Origin: Paramecium pentaurelia
Taxonomy: Eukaryota; Ciliophora; Oligohymenophorea; Peniculida; Parameciidae
DNA length: 64,000 bases
Assembly: GCA_905183005.1 (NCBI GenBank)
Contig: CAJJDO010000006.1
Coordinates: 914,236-978,235 of the forward strand
Reading direction: 5' to 3'
Under the pieces are notes generated by a model. That model had not been told where the DNA came from. It ran no database searches and worked only from the letters and a program-made list of their open reading frames with translations. Positions 34,686 to 46,140 of this stretch are shown here, in pieces (within the stretch, counting starts at the first letter, position 1; the number at the start of each line of letters is the position of its first letter). Position numbers and translations under genes: made by a program.

Positions 34686-35963
34686 ATGATGCTTGGGATT
34701 TTGTTTGGTTATATAGGGAATTCTGAAAATAAAGTAAAATTCAATATGAACGAAGATTTAGATTATAGTCAAAAATTGACTAAAACTATTTTAACAAAAG
34801 TTGATGGATATTATAAGTAATTGATCTTGCTTTCTTATTTATCTGAGAAATAATCAAAAAATTTAATTTATCAACCAATTACATTAAATAATTTTACTAT
34901 TTCAAATGACACATTCACTGAAAAATACATAATATAACATAAATTGAACTAAAATAATATATCTTTATATAGATCTCTATATAAAGTTACAGAATAAATG
35001 AATTAAGAAGGATGGTTATAAACAATAAAACTAGCATAAATAGATAAATATATTTTAGAGATGATGTTTAATTATGATGATATGATGATATTTTTTCATC
35101 AATATTACCTTATAAATAAGCTAAATAAAATTATTCATTACTTCCCTGTTATATAAAATATGAATGATAGTTATCTTTAATTGGAATAAAAATAATAAAT
35201 ATTATACAGCAATGAGACAATAATATTTTCATATCCAACCAATTATGGTATGGTTTTAGGAATTGGATATACTAACGTTATTGCACAAATATTATCAAAA
35301 TTGTAGTCATCATTTTTTATCAAAATATTTAAAACTGATAACTCCTTTTATGTTTCAAATGATTAAAACATAAATGATCAATGCGAGTGTTAAATGAATA
35401 GAATTTTGAATATAAGTTTTGATTGTGATATGCCAAGTGGAGATAATAACTACTATTCTAGTAGTTCCTGTAATTCTTTATTTGTTAGAGATATTTCAAC
35501 TGATAGTCAAATTTAAATCTATTTAGTAATTTACAAATAAAGAATAGATGATTCAGTCAAAGCCTTAGATTTATTTAATTTGGCATGGCCTTATTATTTA
35601 ATCATAATAGTTATATTTTTCATTAATATTTTGATTATCATAAATAGAGTCAATTTATTTACTAGAGATATTACTAATCCAATAAAGTAAGTTACTTATA
35701 AAATTGATAAGATCATAAATAATATATTTTAAATAAGAATCATAAACAAAATATAGGCAGATGACATTTTAATAAAGGAGGACACTGAGGTACAAATACT
35801 ACTTCATGAGTTTTCTCGCTTATTTGAATAATTAAGAAATATGAACACTTTTAATATCCAAACATTTGAGAAGAAAGAAAAGAAAGACATTTTACCAAAA
35901 TAAAATGATAAATCAATAGAATAAATTAAAACTTTGGTAAATAAATTTAGAGAGTCACTGTGA
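34686..35963 (+). CDS. Cache/HAMP-like membrane sensor fragment, about 425 aa
   Basis: Open frame to TGA 35961-35963; ATG 34686/34689 is the first usable Met but the true start may be further 5'. A ~290-residue region with no Lys-rich linkers resembles an extracytosolic sensor domain (VNKVDGYYKQL-like start, LGIGYTNVIAQILSKLQ, CDMPSGDNNYYSSSSC with paired Cys). It is followed by one strong helix (YYLIIIVIFFINILIIINRV) and then LFTRDITNPIKQVTYKID, the shape of a HAMP linker (conserved DITNPI). After the HAMP-like part there are only ~90 residues and no kinase, cyclase or phosphatase domain. Perhaps a receptor that signals through partners. Its last 9 nt overlap the convergent gene. Confidence 0.5.
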
Positions 35964-37104
35964 TGATTTAGGCATAAATGTATCAATAATTTCTTATCTT
36001 TAAAAATTTTCACACCATCTTAAAATATAATATTTAAATACATTTGATGGTTTTTTGATTCTAAATATTAAATAAAATAGTTGAGTCGATTTTGGTCATT
36101 CCAAATTTAAGAAAAATCATCCAATTTTAGTAGTTGCATGAATTTGTTCATTTCTGAAATCTCTACTATCTTATATTTATGCTTTCCTTTGTAATTGTAA
36201 TTTATTTCATATTTCTCATTCTCTAAATTATTAATTGATATATTTCCTATCTCAGACGATTTGCTGAACGATACTCTAACTGTATGCTCCTCATTTCCTG
36301 AATCACTTTCAATATCTGTTCCGAAATTATCAAATTGTGGAGTGTCTCTAACAGCATGTGATTGTTATAATAGAGTATGTTGTAAATTTGGTGAGTCATC
36401 CAAAAATTATTTATTATTCATATGCTGATTTAAATTAATATTTGAATTGCATATGATATTTAATTTCTCACAATTGTCAATGTGTCTTCTTAGATCTTTT
36501 ACTTATAAATTACATGATTTATCTACAAGGTATTCATAAAAAGAAAAAAGAAGAAAAATTTAAACTAGATTCATCCATACTGTGTTCCCAAATATTATCA
36601 TATTTAAAGTTTACAATATCTAAAATAAGAATGGATAACGAATAAATCTTCTGAATTATTTTCTACTCTAATTAAAATATTTATTGTCATCATATAAAAT
36701 TTTCATCATAGTGCACTAATCTAAACGATTATAATTACATAAACTATGAATTAGCATCCAATGGGAATCATATTGACATAAGGAGTAAAGCTATTCAAGA
36801 CACCTTCCAAAATTAAGGCTACTATTAATAGTAGAACCCAAATAAATTTATATCTCAGAGTAAATGATTTATGATAAGTTTCCTTTACTTTCATGTCTAT
36901 CCAAGCCGAACTCATAAGTTTATACTAATAAAGGAAAATGCTCATATAAATCAAAGATTCTGTCATGGAAAGCAAACACATAACTTTGTTATCACCCTTT
37001 TAATTACAATTGGAAAAATTACGCAGAATTAACTATCCATATTATTTAATTATATTATTTCTTTTGTTAATTTATTTTGTAGTTCGGCTTTTTGTATAGA
37101 ACAT
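35955..37104 (-). CDS. Multi-span membrane protein, 367 aa
   Basis: Introns of 23 nt (36716-36738) and 23 nt (36019-36041) give a continuous frame from ATG 37104 (MFYTKSRTTKQINKRNN) to TGA 35955-35957. Hydrophobic segments: MCLLSMTESLIYMSIFLYQY, FIWVLLLIVALILEGVL, a third at MIPIGCQFIVY, and NMIIFGNTVWMNLVQIFLLF. The C-terminal ~200 residues are soluble and acidic (DTPQFDNFGTDIESDSGNEE). No known domain recognised. The end of the gene lies inside the last codons of the opposite gene: TCACTGTGA serves both strands. Without the second intron the frame would run about 150 nt further antisense to that gene, which seems less likely. Confidence 0.55.
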
Positions 37105-37191
37105 TAATGATATTAATTAATAGTAATTAAGTATTTAAGTTTAGGAGAATCATTAAAAAATTGTTCATATTTTAAGATTGCTATTTTTAAT

Positions 37192-37798
37192 TCAATTAAA
37201 AAATGCAAAAGGGCCAGTGACCAATTAGACTTTCTTCTTCATCAGAATATATTAAGACTCTCTCACCATTCTATACTATTCTTTTTCTTCTTTAGGTAAA
37301 TCAGGCTTCTAATGCTTGGATAATTCAACAAAATGAAATCCTACCTTCTATCTACAAATAATAGCTCTTGAATTTCTTATGTTAGCTCCCCAACCAATGA
37401 GTTCAATAATTAATAAACAAACAATGGTGGCTCCACTGTAAGTTATATCAATTCTTGATTTAAAATATTCTTTTTTTTTCTTTCAAACGCTTATCAAAAA
37501 ATCATCTTATCTCAATCTTTCTTAACCATATTCTAAAATTTTAATAACTAATCTATAATAGTTGGTAATCTTTCTTAAAAGAATTATGCTACTTAATGTC
37601 GATTGAAACAATGTCCATCCGAGACTTGCAATAGATACGAAACATCTACATTCTCTATTCTTCCATGAATAGCATAAAAATCTTGATTTATCTTCTCTTA
37701 TCTTTATGGAGCATTCCTGCTTAAGTTCTATTAAGTTTAGTAGAATTGAGAATTTTGTGTCTTACACAATAATTAATTATTGATTTAATTAGTTCCAT
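37192..37798 (-). pseudogene. Small membrane protein with in-frame TGA
   Basis: From ATG 37798 (MELIKSIINYCVRHKILNS) with a 25-nt intron the same frame reaches TGA 37192-37194 over 194 codons, with two hydrophobic stretches (TLFQSTLSSIILLRK and GATIVCLLIIELIGWG) and a natural polar end (HFVELSKHQKPDLPKEEKEQ). However a TGA at 37483-37485 interrupts it, next to a run of nine A (coding strand). No intron of normal length both removes it and keeps frame. It could be a sequencing or assembly error, a pseudogene, or a shorter protein ending there (about 96 aa). The N-terminal layout is vaguely like peroxisomal PEX11 proteins, which I do not claim. Confidence 0.45.
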
Positions 37799-38085
37799 TT
37801 TTTATTAAAGAAATCAAATCACAAGACAAAGCTGTTGATTTGACATTTTATTATCAGTTTTTATAATATTTGATATTCCTGGTGAAACAAAATTTCTACT
37901 AATTTTTCAAATTTCTATACTTATTTTACTTTTTGGAGACCAATCAGTTTTTTAAGGCGAAGTTAAAGGTCTTGCATGAGCAAGTTTTTATTAACTGCAG
38001 AGCTGATCTTCATTAATATATATTATAAAAACAGTTAGTTAGAAAAAATAAGCAAATCAAAATTATTCTTGGTTAATGTGCGTTT

Positions 38086-39099
38086 TCATAACCATTTGAC
38101 TCTTTTGCCTTGTTCCCAATAGCCTCTTCTATTTTCACCTGTAGTTGTTGTGTACTCTCCTTCCCCGTTCTACTTTCCACTAAACCATTATCCAGAATAG
38201 AAACGACCATCTCCCCAGTAGAATGTCCCAAATCCATGCTTTTGATCGTTTTTGTATTCACCTTCATATTTTTTCCCATCAGCCCAAGTCATCGTACCAT
38301 ATCCATCCATTTTATTGTTCTTCCATTAACCATTATAAGATTTCCCATCAAACCAAGTATATTCTCCATTTCCATGTATCTAATTTTCAAAAAATTATCC
38401 AACATACTATGAACCATCTGCAAAAAATATATGTCCATATCCGTGTTTTTTGCCCTCCTTATATTCTCCATCATATTTTGAACCATCTTTCCATATTTCT
38501 ATACCTTTTCCACTCTGTTAATCATCTTTCCATTAACCTTCATAACGAGCCCCATTTGAATGAATATATATACCAAATCCGTCTGCCTAATCTCTTTACC
38601 ATTCTCCCTCATATTCGTCTCCGTCTGCATGCATTAATTTACCTCTTCCCCAAGCGAAATTTTGTTTCCATTCTCCTAAATAAACAGAACCATCAGCCCA
38701 TTAATGCCTTCCTAAGCCCCATCTCTACCCTTTCATCCATTATCCTTTGTATTTACTTCCATCAACCATTTCTATTTCAGGCAATTCTACAGGCTCTTAA
38801 TTTTTTTCTGTTTATTTAATTAATTATTAATCTTCCTCTTTTATTGCCTCGATAATACAAATTCTATTTGAAAGCGAACTTTCCTTGATAAATTATTTGC
38901 TTTCCTATTAATTCATTTTTTTCCTAACAGAATGTCCTCTATAATGAGCTTATATTTTAATAATTGAAGTTATTTTCTCTTGAAATTCAGTCACTTTTCT
39001 ATCTTCTGTTGTTAAAGCATGATTAATCTCAGTAATTATTTACTTTTCCACTACTTAGTTATCATCTTTCTTGCAACATAATATTGAGCATGGACCCAT
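38086..39099 (-). CDS. MORN-repeat protein with IQ motif and lipidation N-terminus
   Basis: 337 aa, no intron. Starts MGPCSILCCKKDD: Gly2 for myristoylation and Cys4, Cys8, Cys9 for palmitoylation. Residues ~45-60 hold an IQ-type calmodulin motif (KIQAHYRGHSVRKKM). From about residue 115 to 325 there are some nine MORN repeats, recognisable by Y-x-G-x-(W/F)-x2-G-x2-x-G-x-G: for example YKGQWMKGQRWGLGR, YEGEWQRDQADGFGIY, YVGQFFENQIHGNGEY, YSGQWFSGKQNGEGEY. MORN arrays in ciliates occur in cortical and membrane-skeletal proteins, so a Ca2+/calmodulin-responsive cortical scaffold is plausible. Its ATG is only 16 bp from the stop of the upstream gene on the same strand, so its promoter must lie inside that gene or be minimal. 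Confidence 0.9.
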
Positions 39100-39115
39100 G
39101 AAGTTTATAAAATAA

Positions 39116-40330
39116 TCAATTATCAATAATAATTTATTTCAATAATTTAAATTACTCATCATATGCGACAATATATTTTAATTTATCAAATTACTTGATA
39201 TATCCAACTGTTTTGTTTGAAGTAGTATTCTTATCTTTATCATAATTTTGTTCTTAGATAAATCTTTTCTCACTCATTCTCCATTTCATTATATGTTACC
39301 ACCTCATTTAAGTAATCCAAGTCACAATACCTGGAGTTGTAACTGTAAATGATATTTGTTTAGCCAGAACGAAAACTTTTTTCTACTTATTCAAAATCAT
39401 TTCTATGTCATTTAATTAAGAATTTAGAAGTAATAACTGAGCATTTTCATGTTGAGTTTCATTACAATATTTAAATTCACTCTCAATCGAAATTTCATAT
39501 AATTATAATGAATGATTCTTAATAAATTGTATTATGTTCTCTAATTAGTTACTCTCATTATTTTCTATTAATTCAAGTTCACTTTGACTTTGATTTATCA
39601 ATGCTTTCAGTTTAGTAATATTAGTAAAATTCTAATTCAATAACTATACCTAAATTTATGTAGTATTATAATAAATTTCATCTCTTCTTTAGTCATCAAT
39701 AAGACCTAACTAATACAAAAATGATCCATAATATCCAATCTAATGAATAGGACTTACCCATGCATTTTCAAGGATGATACCTTCGATATTTAGCTGATAT
39801 CCTATTGAATATTCTATTATTTTTGGGAATAAGGATGCTACGTATTCTCTCCCATACAGCATTATTTTCATATATGCTATTCCTTTTTTCATTACAAATT
39901 CTTGAATGAATTCCAAAATATTGATAACCGATCCATTCTTTCCTTCACTTCCTAAAGAATAGCCAACTCCAAAGGGTTAATCAATATATAATAAATTTAC
40001 AAATTTATTATAAGAGTAAGGATGTAAGTCTAATTATCCATTTTTAAAAGTAAATGGACCATACTTATCATAAGCATGCAATATTGAGGAGCAACCATTG
40101 TTAGTTAGCATTACCCATAATTGATCAGTGTCTGTAAATTAATTATAATCTGTATGGTTTTCTTTTAAAAATATCTAATATGTGTAGAATCCATTATCTA
40201 ATGTCAATCTTCCAGATTCGCATAAAAATGATATTTTCTTCTGAATCAAACCTTAGTAGAAGGGAGTCACATCCTATTCATATATATATGCTCTAGCCAG
40301 AGTGACAATTAATTATAAATAAATAAACAT
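39116..40330 (-). CDS. Serine-carboxypeptidase-like (S10) protein lacking nucleophile
   Basis: 404 aa, intronless, with signal peptide MFIYLQLIVTLARAYI. The S10 fold is recognisable: NGCSSILHAYDKYGPFTF (compare the family's G-C-S-S ... GPF), LDLHPYSYNKFVNLLYIDQP then FGVGYS (family N-P-x-S-W ... Q-P-x-G-x-G-F-S), and GIILENAWVSP. At the position of the catalytic GESYAG the sequence reads YGREYVA (about residues 158-164), so the nucleophilic Ser is replaced by Glu and the preceding Glu by Arg; the final G-H-x-V/M-P with the catalytic His is not seen either. About 130 C-terminal residues are coiled-coil-like (QSQSELELIENNESNQ). Probably a secreted or lysosomal protein without peptidase activity, unless the ends are mis-modelled. 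Confidence 0.75.
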
Positions 40331-41064
40331 TATCTTTTGTTTTAATAAACGTATACTCATGTGAAATCATCTGACTTACTCATTATGCTTTTTTATAATT
40401 AATCCTCAAAACTTTTGCGATTGTGCAAAGCTAAAAATAAATAATTATGCTACCTGCTTTCAAATTATATCGTTACTTTTCCTTTAAAAAGTCTATCACA
40501 AATATTCTGATTAAATACTAATCTAAGCAACATAAAATGATATCACAAGACAAAAAAATTGTTTATAAAATAATTGGCATTGTAAATTTTTCAACTTCTA
40601 AATACATGAATACAAATGGAACAATCATCAAACAGTAAATTAAGATGCTTCTACAAGATTGACTAATATTAAGTACAAGTTAGAACTTTTGGTAATTATG
40701 TATTCTTTGAAAAATATCATAGAATGTATTGAAAAGCAACTACAAAGGATTTGAAGTAAAACCTTAATATTTAATTCAGTTATTTACTATCACAATTTGC
40801 AAAGTTAAATAAAGCATTTTGAATTTACCTTAAACAGAATACAAAATTAAAAATATCAAATAGGTAATTAATATTCCACATTCAAATAATAACATGTAAA
40901 TTGATCTGAATTTAATATCTTATACCATATACCTTTAACGAGCAATTTCACCTGCATTTTCAGAATATTTTCCATTTTTTCTTATTAGGATGGAGTCCTT
41001 TGTTTTTTTTAGTTTTTTATTCTTATCCATAATAAAATTATATATATATATAATTATAAATTAT
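40331..41064. other. Intergenic
   Basis: About 730 bp upstream of the carboxypeptidase-like gene and downstream of the exchanger. TA-dinucleotide run near 41040-41055. No coding or RNA signal. Confidence 0.55.
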
Positions 41065-43068
41065 TCACTTTATATTTGATTATTCTAAATTCTCATCAAC
41101 TTCTCTAAAATCATTCTGATCTTGTACTTAAGTTTTCAATTCTTCATTATCATGATAATATTGAATCTCATTAGGTACCTCAATACAATGAATTATTTAT
41201 TAAATTCCAGTATATTTTGAATTAATAGTTGATCTATGGATAACTTTAGATACTCTACTGTTGTATCCCTAACTGTCCTATCTTTAGAATTGAACTGTTT
41301 ATCTTCTTGGCTAATTCCCATCATTTGCCTTTTTCTATAATTATTTTTGCTCTTTAATTTCCAATCTTCTTTAACTATAATTGTATATAAACCATTGCTT
41401 CATATATTTTTCCTCAATGTGAGCTAACCATCTATAAAATTTAGATTTTTTTTTAGACTATTAATCATCGTTTTCACCTAAACCTCCTTATATTTCCTTT
41501 AATTAAATATAATCAATTTCTTTACCCCTAGAAAAGTGACTCTAATGCTATCCCTAGATTGGACTTTCTTTTTGTTGTTACGATGTTCCTGTATTTACAA
41601 ATTACCTGATATATAAAATGGCATCATTGCCCCAAGTATTATCGTTGTAATAACAACAATAATCAAAATTGTTGTTTACATAAGCTAAACCTATTCTTTC
41701 TCCTCTTCCTTGTAATGAAGTTTTTGTATAAGAGCATAAGCAACAGATCCCCTTATAAGACCTGCAAACCAAACGATATTTAGCTCCCAAAAGGTTAATT
41801 TAAAGTTTTTTCTCCCAGTGAAGATTTGGGATATCATCGTTAATATAAATAAGGATAATCCTCTTGAAACAAAACATATTGCGATTTCAAGCAAAATAAA
41901 AACCCAACTTGTTTTCATATTATCTAATCCATTTTCTCCCTTTATTGCCCATAAGGCTAAGCCCAAATATACATAGATAAAGGATTCGCAAAAGAGCGAT
42001 AATGAATTCAATGTTATTCTATTTAGTATTCATGAATTTATACTTTGATGATATTTATCCCAGGTTGCAAAGATTATAATAATTATAATGAGCTAAAGTT
42101 ATTCCACAAACCAAAACACTGATTACACCACTTAATTCCAACAACTCACAAATTGCAAAACTTGCATATCCAACATATAATAATATAATTATTTCTAGAA
42201 TCACAGACTCCGTCAAGAATCTTAATCGTTTAAATAAAAGTGATGTGAATAAACCTAAGATTAAATTTTTTTGATATACATACCGAAAATTATCCCAATA
42301 GCCATGCTTCCAAAAAATTCCTTGATGAATAACCACATCAATTCAAGTGGCATTTTCCAAGTTTCTACATTATCATTACTTATTAATTCAACTGAAATGA
42401 AAAGGATAATGGATACTGCATCATTGACCATTCCTTCACCAAAGACAACACTAAATAATTTAGGATATTTTTCTGGTTTAATCATTGTTAAAGCTGCTAC
42501 ACTATCAGAGGCACATATGGTTGCTGAAAAAATCATGATATTCTCAACACTCAATTTTATTACATTATCTTGATTGAACGATTCCGTTATCAAATCTAAT
42601 TCATAAAAATTTATACTTTATTCATTCACTATATATGTGAAAATGAAGATAAACGCAAATGTCAATATTGTTCCAGCTAATCCAAATAACATTATATAAA
42701 AAAAGTTTTATGCAAATCTATAATAATTCTAATTTAATATTAAACCTCCTTTTGTTCAAGTTGTAACCTCCACAAAATATAATTATCGGTAAAAGAATAT
42801 AGAAAAAGAATGTGCCATTAAAAGTATACTACTTCATATTGATGATATACTAATGAACGCAGTGTGCCCTCAAGGACAAGATAAAAAAAGAATCCACTCA
42901 GTATTCCCAGCAAAATTCCTAAGCCTGTCTCATGAATTATGTGGATCTACAAATTTATTTCAAAATATATACATGTTTATGCTCAAAGAAAGCTCCTGAG
43001 ATTGAATAAACGAATAAAACAACGATAACCGTAATTGAAACCACTCCAAAAGATTCCATGCCTGACAT
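41065..43068 (-). CDS. Na+/H+ exchanger (NHE/CPA1 family)
   Basis: 618 aa after six introns: 26 nt (42947-42972), 22 nt (42829-42850), 28 nt (42718-42745), 29 nt (42255-42283), 25 nt (42019-42043) and an unusually short 17 nt (41589-41605). The core has about twelve membrane segments with the family motifs FYILLPIIIFCGGYNLNKR (compare LLPPIIFxAGY), SATICASDSVAAL (the discontinuous helix Asp), FGEGMVNDAVSIILF (the N-D ion-binding pair), and WFAGLIRGSVAYAL near the last helices. It exchanges Na+ or K+ for H+ at plasma or endosomal membranes. The N-terminus is short. The C-terminal ~190 residues are cytosolic and charged (HIEEKYMKQWFIYNYSQRR, QTVQFQRQDSQ), with potential phosphosites, as in regulated NHEs. 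Confidence 0.92.
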
Positions 43069-43260
43069 TGATTGCGTAATATTGCTGCTTTTACTATAAT
43101 AATTAATATAATTAATTTTGTGATAATTTGATAATCAAATAATTATTAAGCAAATTGCATTCTAAATTCGTAAGTAGCCATTTTCTTGAATGAAATGACT
43201 ATTAGTAGGTTTGGAAATAATCGATTTATTTTTTTTTTGAACTTAATTAAACATATATAA

Positions 43261-43538
43261 TCAACCACTTGTATATTTGGTAACAGCTTTTGTTCCTTCA
43301 GAAATAGTGGGAGTAATCATTTAACAGCAGTTTAAATTACCCTTGAGCTTAAAGTTCTTCTTTTATTGAATCTGACTAATTTGTTAGCTTCAAGAGCAAT
43401 TCTATCAAAAATATCATTAATGAATGAATTCATAATGTTCATGGCTTTTCTTGAAACACCAATTTCTGGATACACTTATCTCACTACTTTGTAAATGTAT
43501 AAGCCAAATGTTTCTTATCTTCTTCTTGCTATTTTCAT
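43261..43538 (-). pseudogene. Truncated histone H2B-like gene
   Basis: From ATG 43538, MKIARRRQETFGLYIYKVVR then YPEIGVSRKAMNIMNSFIND, IFDRIALEANKLVRFNKRRT and LSSRVIQTAVK, an unmistakable H2B histone fold. The usual Lys-rich N-terminal tail is reduced to about six residues. After QTAVK comes TGA; the expected LxLPGELAKHAV is missing and SEGTKAVTKYTSG then TGA (43261) follows in another frame. So about ten codons are lost with a frameshift in the alphaC region. Either a pseudogene or a tail-less H2B variant with altered end. Upstream frame stays open but shows no tail-like sequence. It lies head-to-head with a WD40 relic. Confidence 0.7.
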
Positions 43539-43589
43539 TTCTATTTATTATTACAATTGGTAATTAAAAATCAACATATAAGTGGTATA

Positions 43590-44650
43590 ATTCTGAAAAA
43601 TCAGATTTCTCAAATGTACTTGCAATAAACTATGATAACTCTGCACTTGTAGTAGGTATTAGAGAAAAAATCTAAAGTTTCAAGATTTTGCATTACAAAG
43701 AATACAATATTGAAAATTTAACTGAATAAGAGGAAGAGGAACTTTTTGCAAGTGAAGGAAAAGCTTTAAGAAAACTTTTGATTTGTGATGGGAATATTTG
43801 TTAAGTCACAACTCTTTAATTTTAAAAATCTTAAACATGCGAACTTCTTCCTCTCTGGTTCAGAACATTTGATAAATATTTGGGCCCCAGATGATTAATT
43901 AATGCCATATTGCTGGTAATCAAAATATAAAATTGAATGGACCTAATCTAAAATAAATTGTGTCATCATTCACCCAAATAAAAACCTTAGTATTAGTGGT
44001 GATAATGAAAATGTGAAATTTTGGTAATTACAAGATTAGTATGTTTGCTAATAGATCATAAATGAACATAAAATGCCTATAATTGGTTTTTCAAAAAGCC
44101 CAGATGGAAGAAAAATAATCAATTAGAGCAGATAAAAATCTTTATGTAATGGCAGATTCAGAAAAAGAAATTTGGTAAATCCTTTAGTAGATTTAATTTA
44201 ATGAATATCTACTTCGGATTTGTTTTATCACTAATTAGATTTTTACTTTTCAAATCATCTAAATCACATTCAGGAACTAAAAATTTATCGATATTCAAAG
44301 TGTATATGAATTAAAAATTTTAGATTGCCAAAAATATATCTTTATAAGGAAAGGGTCAACATGATTTAGGGGATTGCCAACCAATTTATGTTACTTCTAA
44401 GCAAATATTAATGATCAAAAATGGTTATTTCATAAATATTATAAGATTTATTCTATAAAATCCAAGGATAAGATGGGGAATTCAACTATTAGTTAGAATA
44501 ATCAATTAATTTTGGTTATGATTGTGTATATGGAACAATTAGTCATGATGGATAATTCTTAATTACTTGGGATTATAAATCTCATAAGACTTAAATAAAA
44601 AAATATTATCAGAAGATTGATCAATAAATTTGGGCAAGTTTTATTAAAAA
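43590..44650 (+). pseudogene. WD40 protein relic
   Basis: Recognisable WD40 family pieces in three frames: SNVLAINYDNSALVVG, then NFFLSGSEHLINIWAPDD, NCVIIHPNKNLSISGDNE, KFWQLQDQYVCQQI, IGFSKSPDGRKII, and at the end VYGTISHDGQFLITWDYKSH. Frame changes occur near 43800-43840, 44110-44130 and 44380-44470, and no consistent set of normal introns joins them. No start codon is found near the 5' end. The family is the large set of Paramecium B-box-like/WD40 proteins. Confidence 0.6.
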
Positions 44651-46140
44651 TAATATTCAATATTAATTATAAAGAAATATTTTTATTATTTTATATTATC
44701 AAAATAATAAATTTGATTAATTTCATAAAATAATCATTTATTCAACATCCAAAATATTGCAAACTGCTGCAACCTAATTATAGGTTACAACTAAATTAAT
44801 AAAGTGATTAATCAGTATAACTTGTTGATAAATATCAAGGAAAATAAGATATTTAATTAATGACATTTATAAGAACTGAAGAAATGGATTTGTCAATAAT
44901 TAAATCTCATTTGTTAGTAATTCTGCATCAACTGTAGTTCTATATTGAACTTCTAATTTAGTAAGTGTATATTTCACATAAGACATCCAATCTATTAAAT
45001 GGGTATGCTTTATAAGTCCGTCACCTGTATTAATTATTAATTTTTACAAGAATCTAATCTAAAAGACTCTGTTAGGCAGTATTAGTGTAGGTTCATCTAA
45101 ATTGGAAATAATAATCATTATCATATTGGATTCCAACAATTGATGTCAGAATCCATTTATTTGTTTATAGATTGAAATTTTAGCTAGTGTACTATGTGGT
45201 GGTTACCGTTTTAAGACTTAAATATATTAAAAATTTCTCTTGTTCCTAATACTATTTAATATCCAATTTATTTAAGATTTACAAATTTTTGACGGTTTAG
45301 ATATATCTACTATAACACTAGTTTTTGTGATACTAATTTAGTTTTTGTTATACTAGAAAACAAAATATATTAAAAAATAAGACTGATATGAAAAAATCAA
45401 GGAGATCTCTGAGTGATTTTAGTTGTATGAAATACTTATTTTTAATTTTTCATATTTACCAATTAGTAAAATTAAATAAGAAGATACTTGATATTAAAAT
45501 CACAATATATAATTAAATTAATCTTAGAAATAAATATATATAATAAATTGGCTTTTTTTTTGACTACATTATGAATTGATTTTTCATACACAAATTTGGT
45601 AATTATAATTGATTAAAATATCTAAATATTAATATAATATTTCAGAATACATAACTTAACTTATAATTGATTAATATTATTTACTAATGAACTTTTATTA
45701 TAATAGTTATTAATCAATATATTTAGATATTCATTAATCTTCAGATTCAATATATAATTATATCTTCTGAGAATATAAAATTGACTTTGAAAGCCTCTAT
45801 TTCTATCAGAATTGTTAAACAACTTATGAAATTAATCTGTTAGAAAATTATGACAAATAAATTTCAACTTAGAAATGTATATTCTATTATCCGATTACAT
45901 GTTTTTAACAATTTATATAATTGCTTATATATGAAAAAAACAGAATCTTTGAAATTTCAGATGGATGATATATATTAAATATACTGAGAAATACAAAATC
46001 ATTAATTAATAATCAGGATATTATATGATAAATCATCAATCTTTAGCTATTATATTTTCTAATATCTAGATTATATTTTTTTCATCATATTAATAATCTT
46101 ATTGATTATTATTAAATTATTATTCTTAACAAAACTTCAT
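44651..46140. other. Gene-poor AT-rich stretch
   Basis: About 1.5 kb with no supported frame on either strand. Very high A+T, with repeated short motifs such as TTAATTAAT; nothing recognisable. Confidence 0.5.

Noticed and set aside
35804..36013. Minus-strand 69-codon ORF beginning KIFKDKKLL
   Set aside because: It is the unspliced continuation of the membrane-protein gene into the antisense of the sensor gene; splicing at 36019-36041 gives a better C-terminus ending at 35955.
37192..37798. Assignment of this membrane protein to PEX11
   Set aside because: Only helix layout is vaguely similar; the diagnostic PEX11 residues could not be aligned.
38110..38819. Overlapping plus-strand ORFs of 100 and 198 codons
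   Set aside because: They are exactly antisense to the MORN gene, whose regular repeats keep the opposite strand open; their translation is His/Leu/Ser-rich noise.
42271..42573. Plus-strand 100-codon ORF
   Set aside because: Antisense shadow of the Na+/H+ exchanger coding exons.
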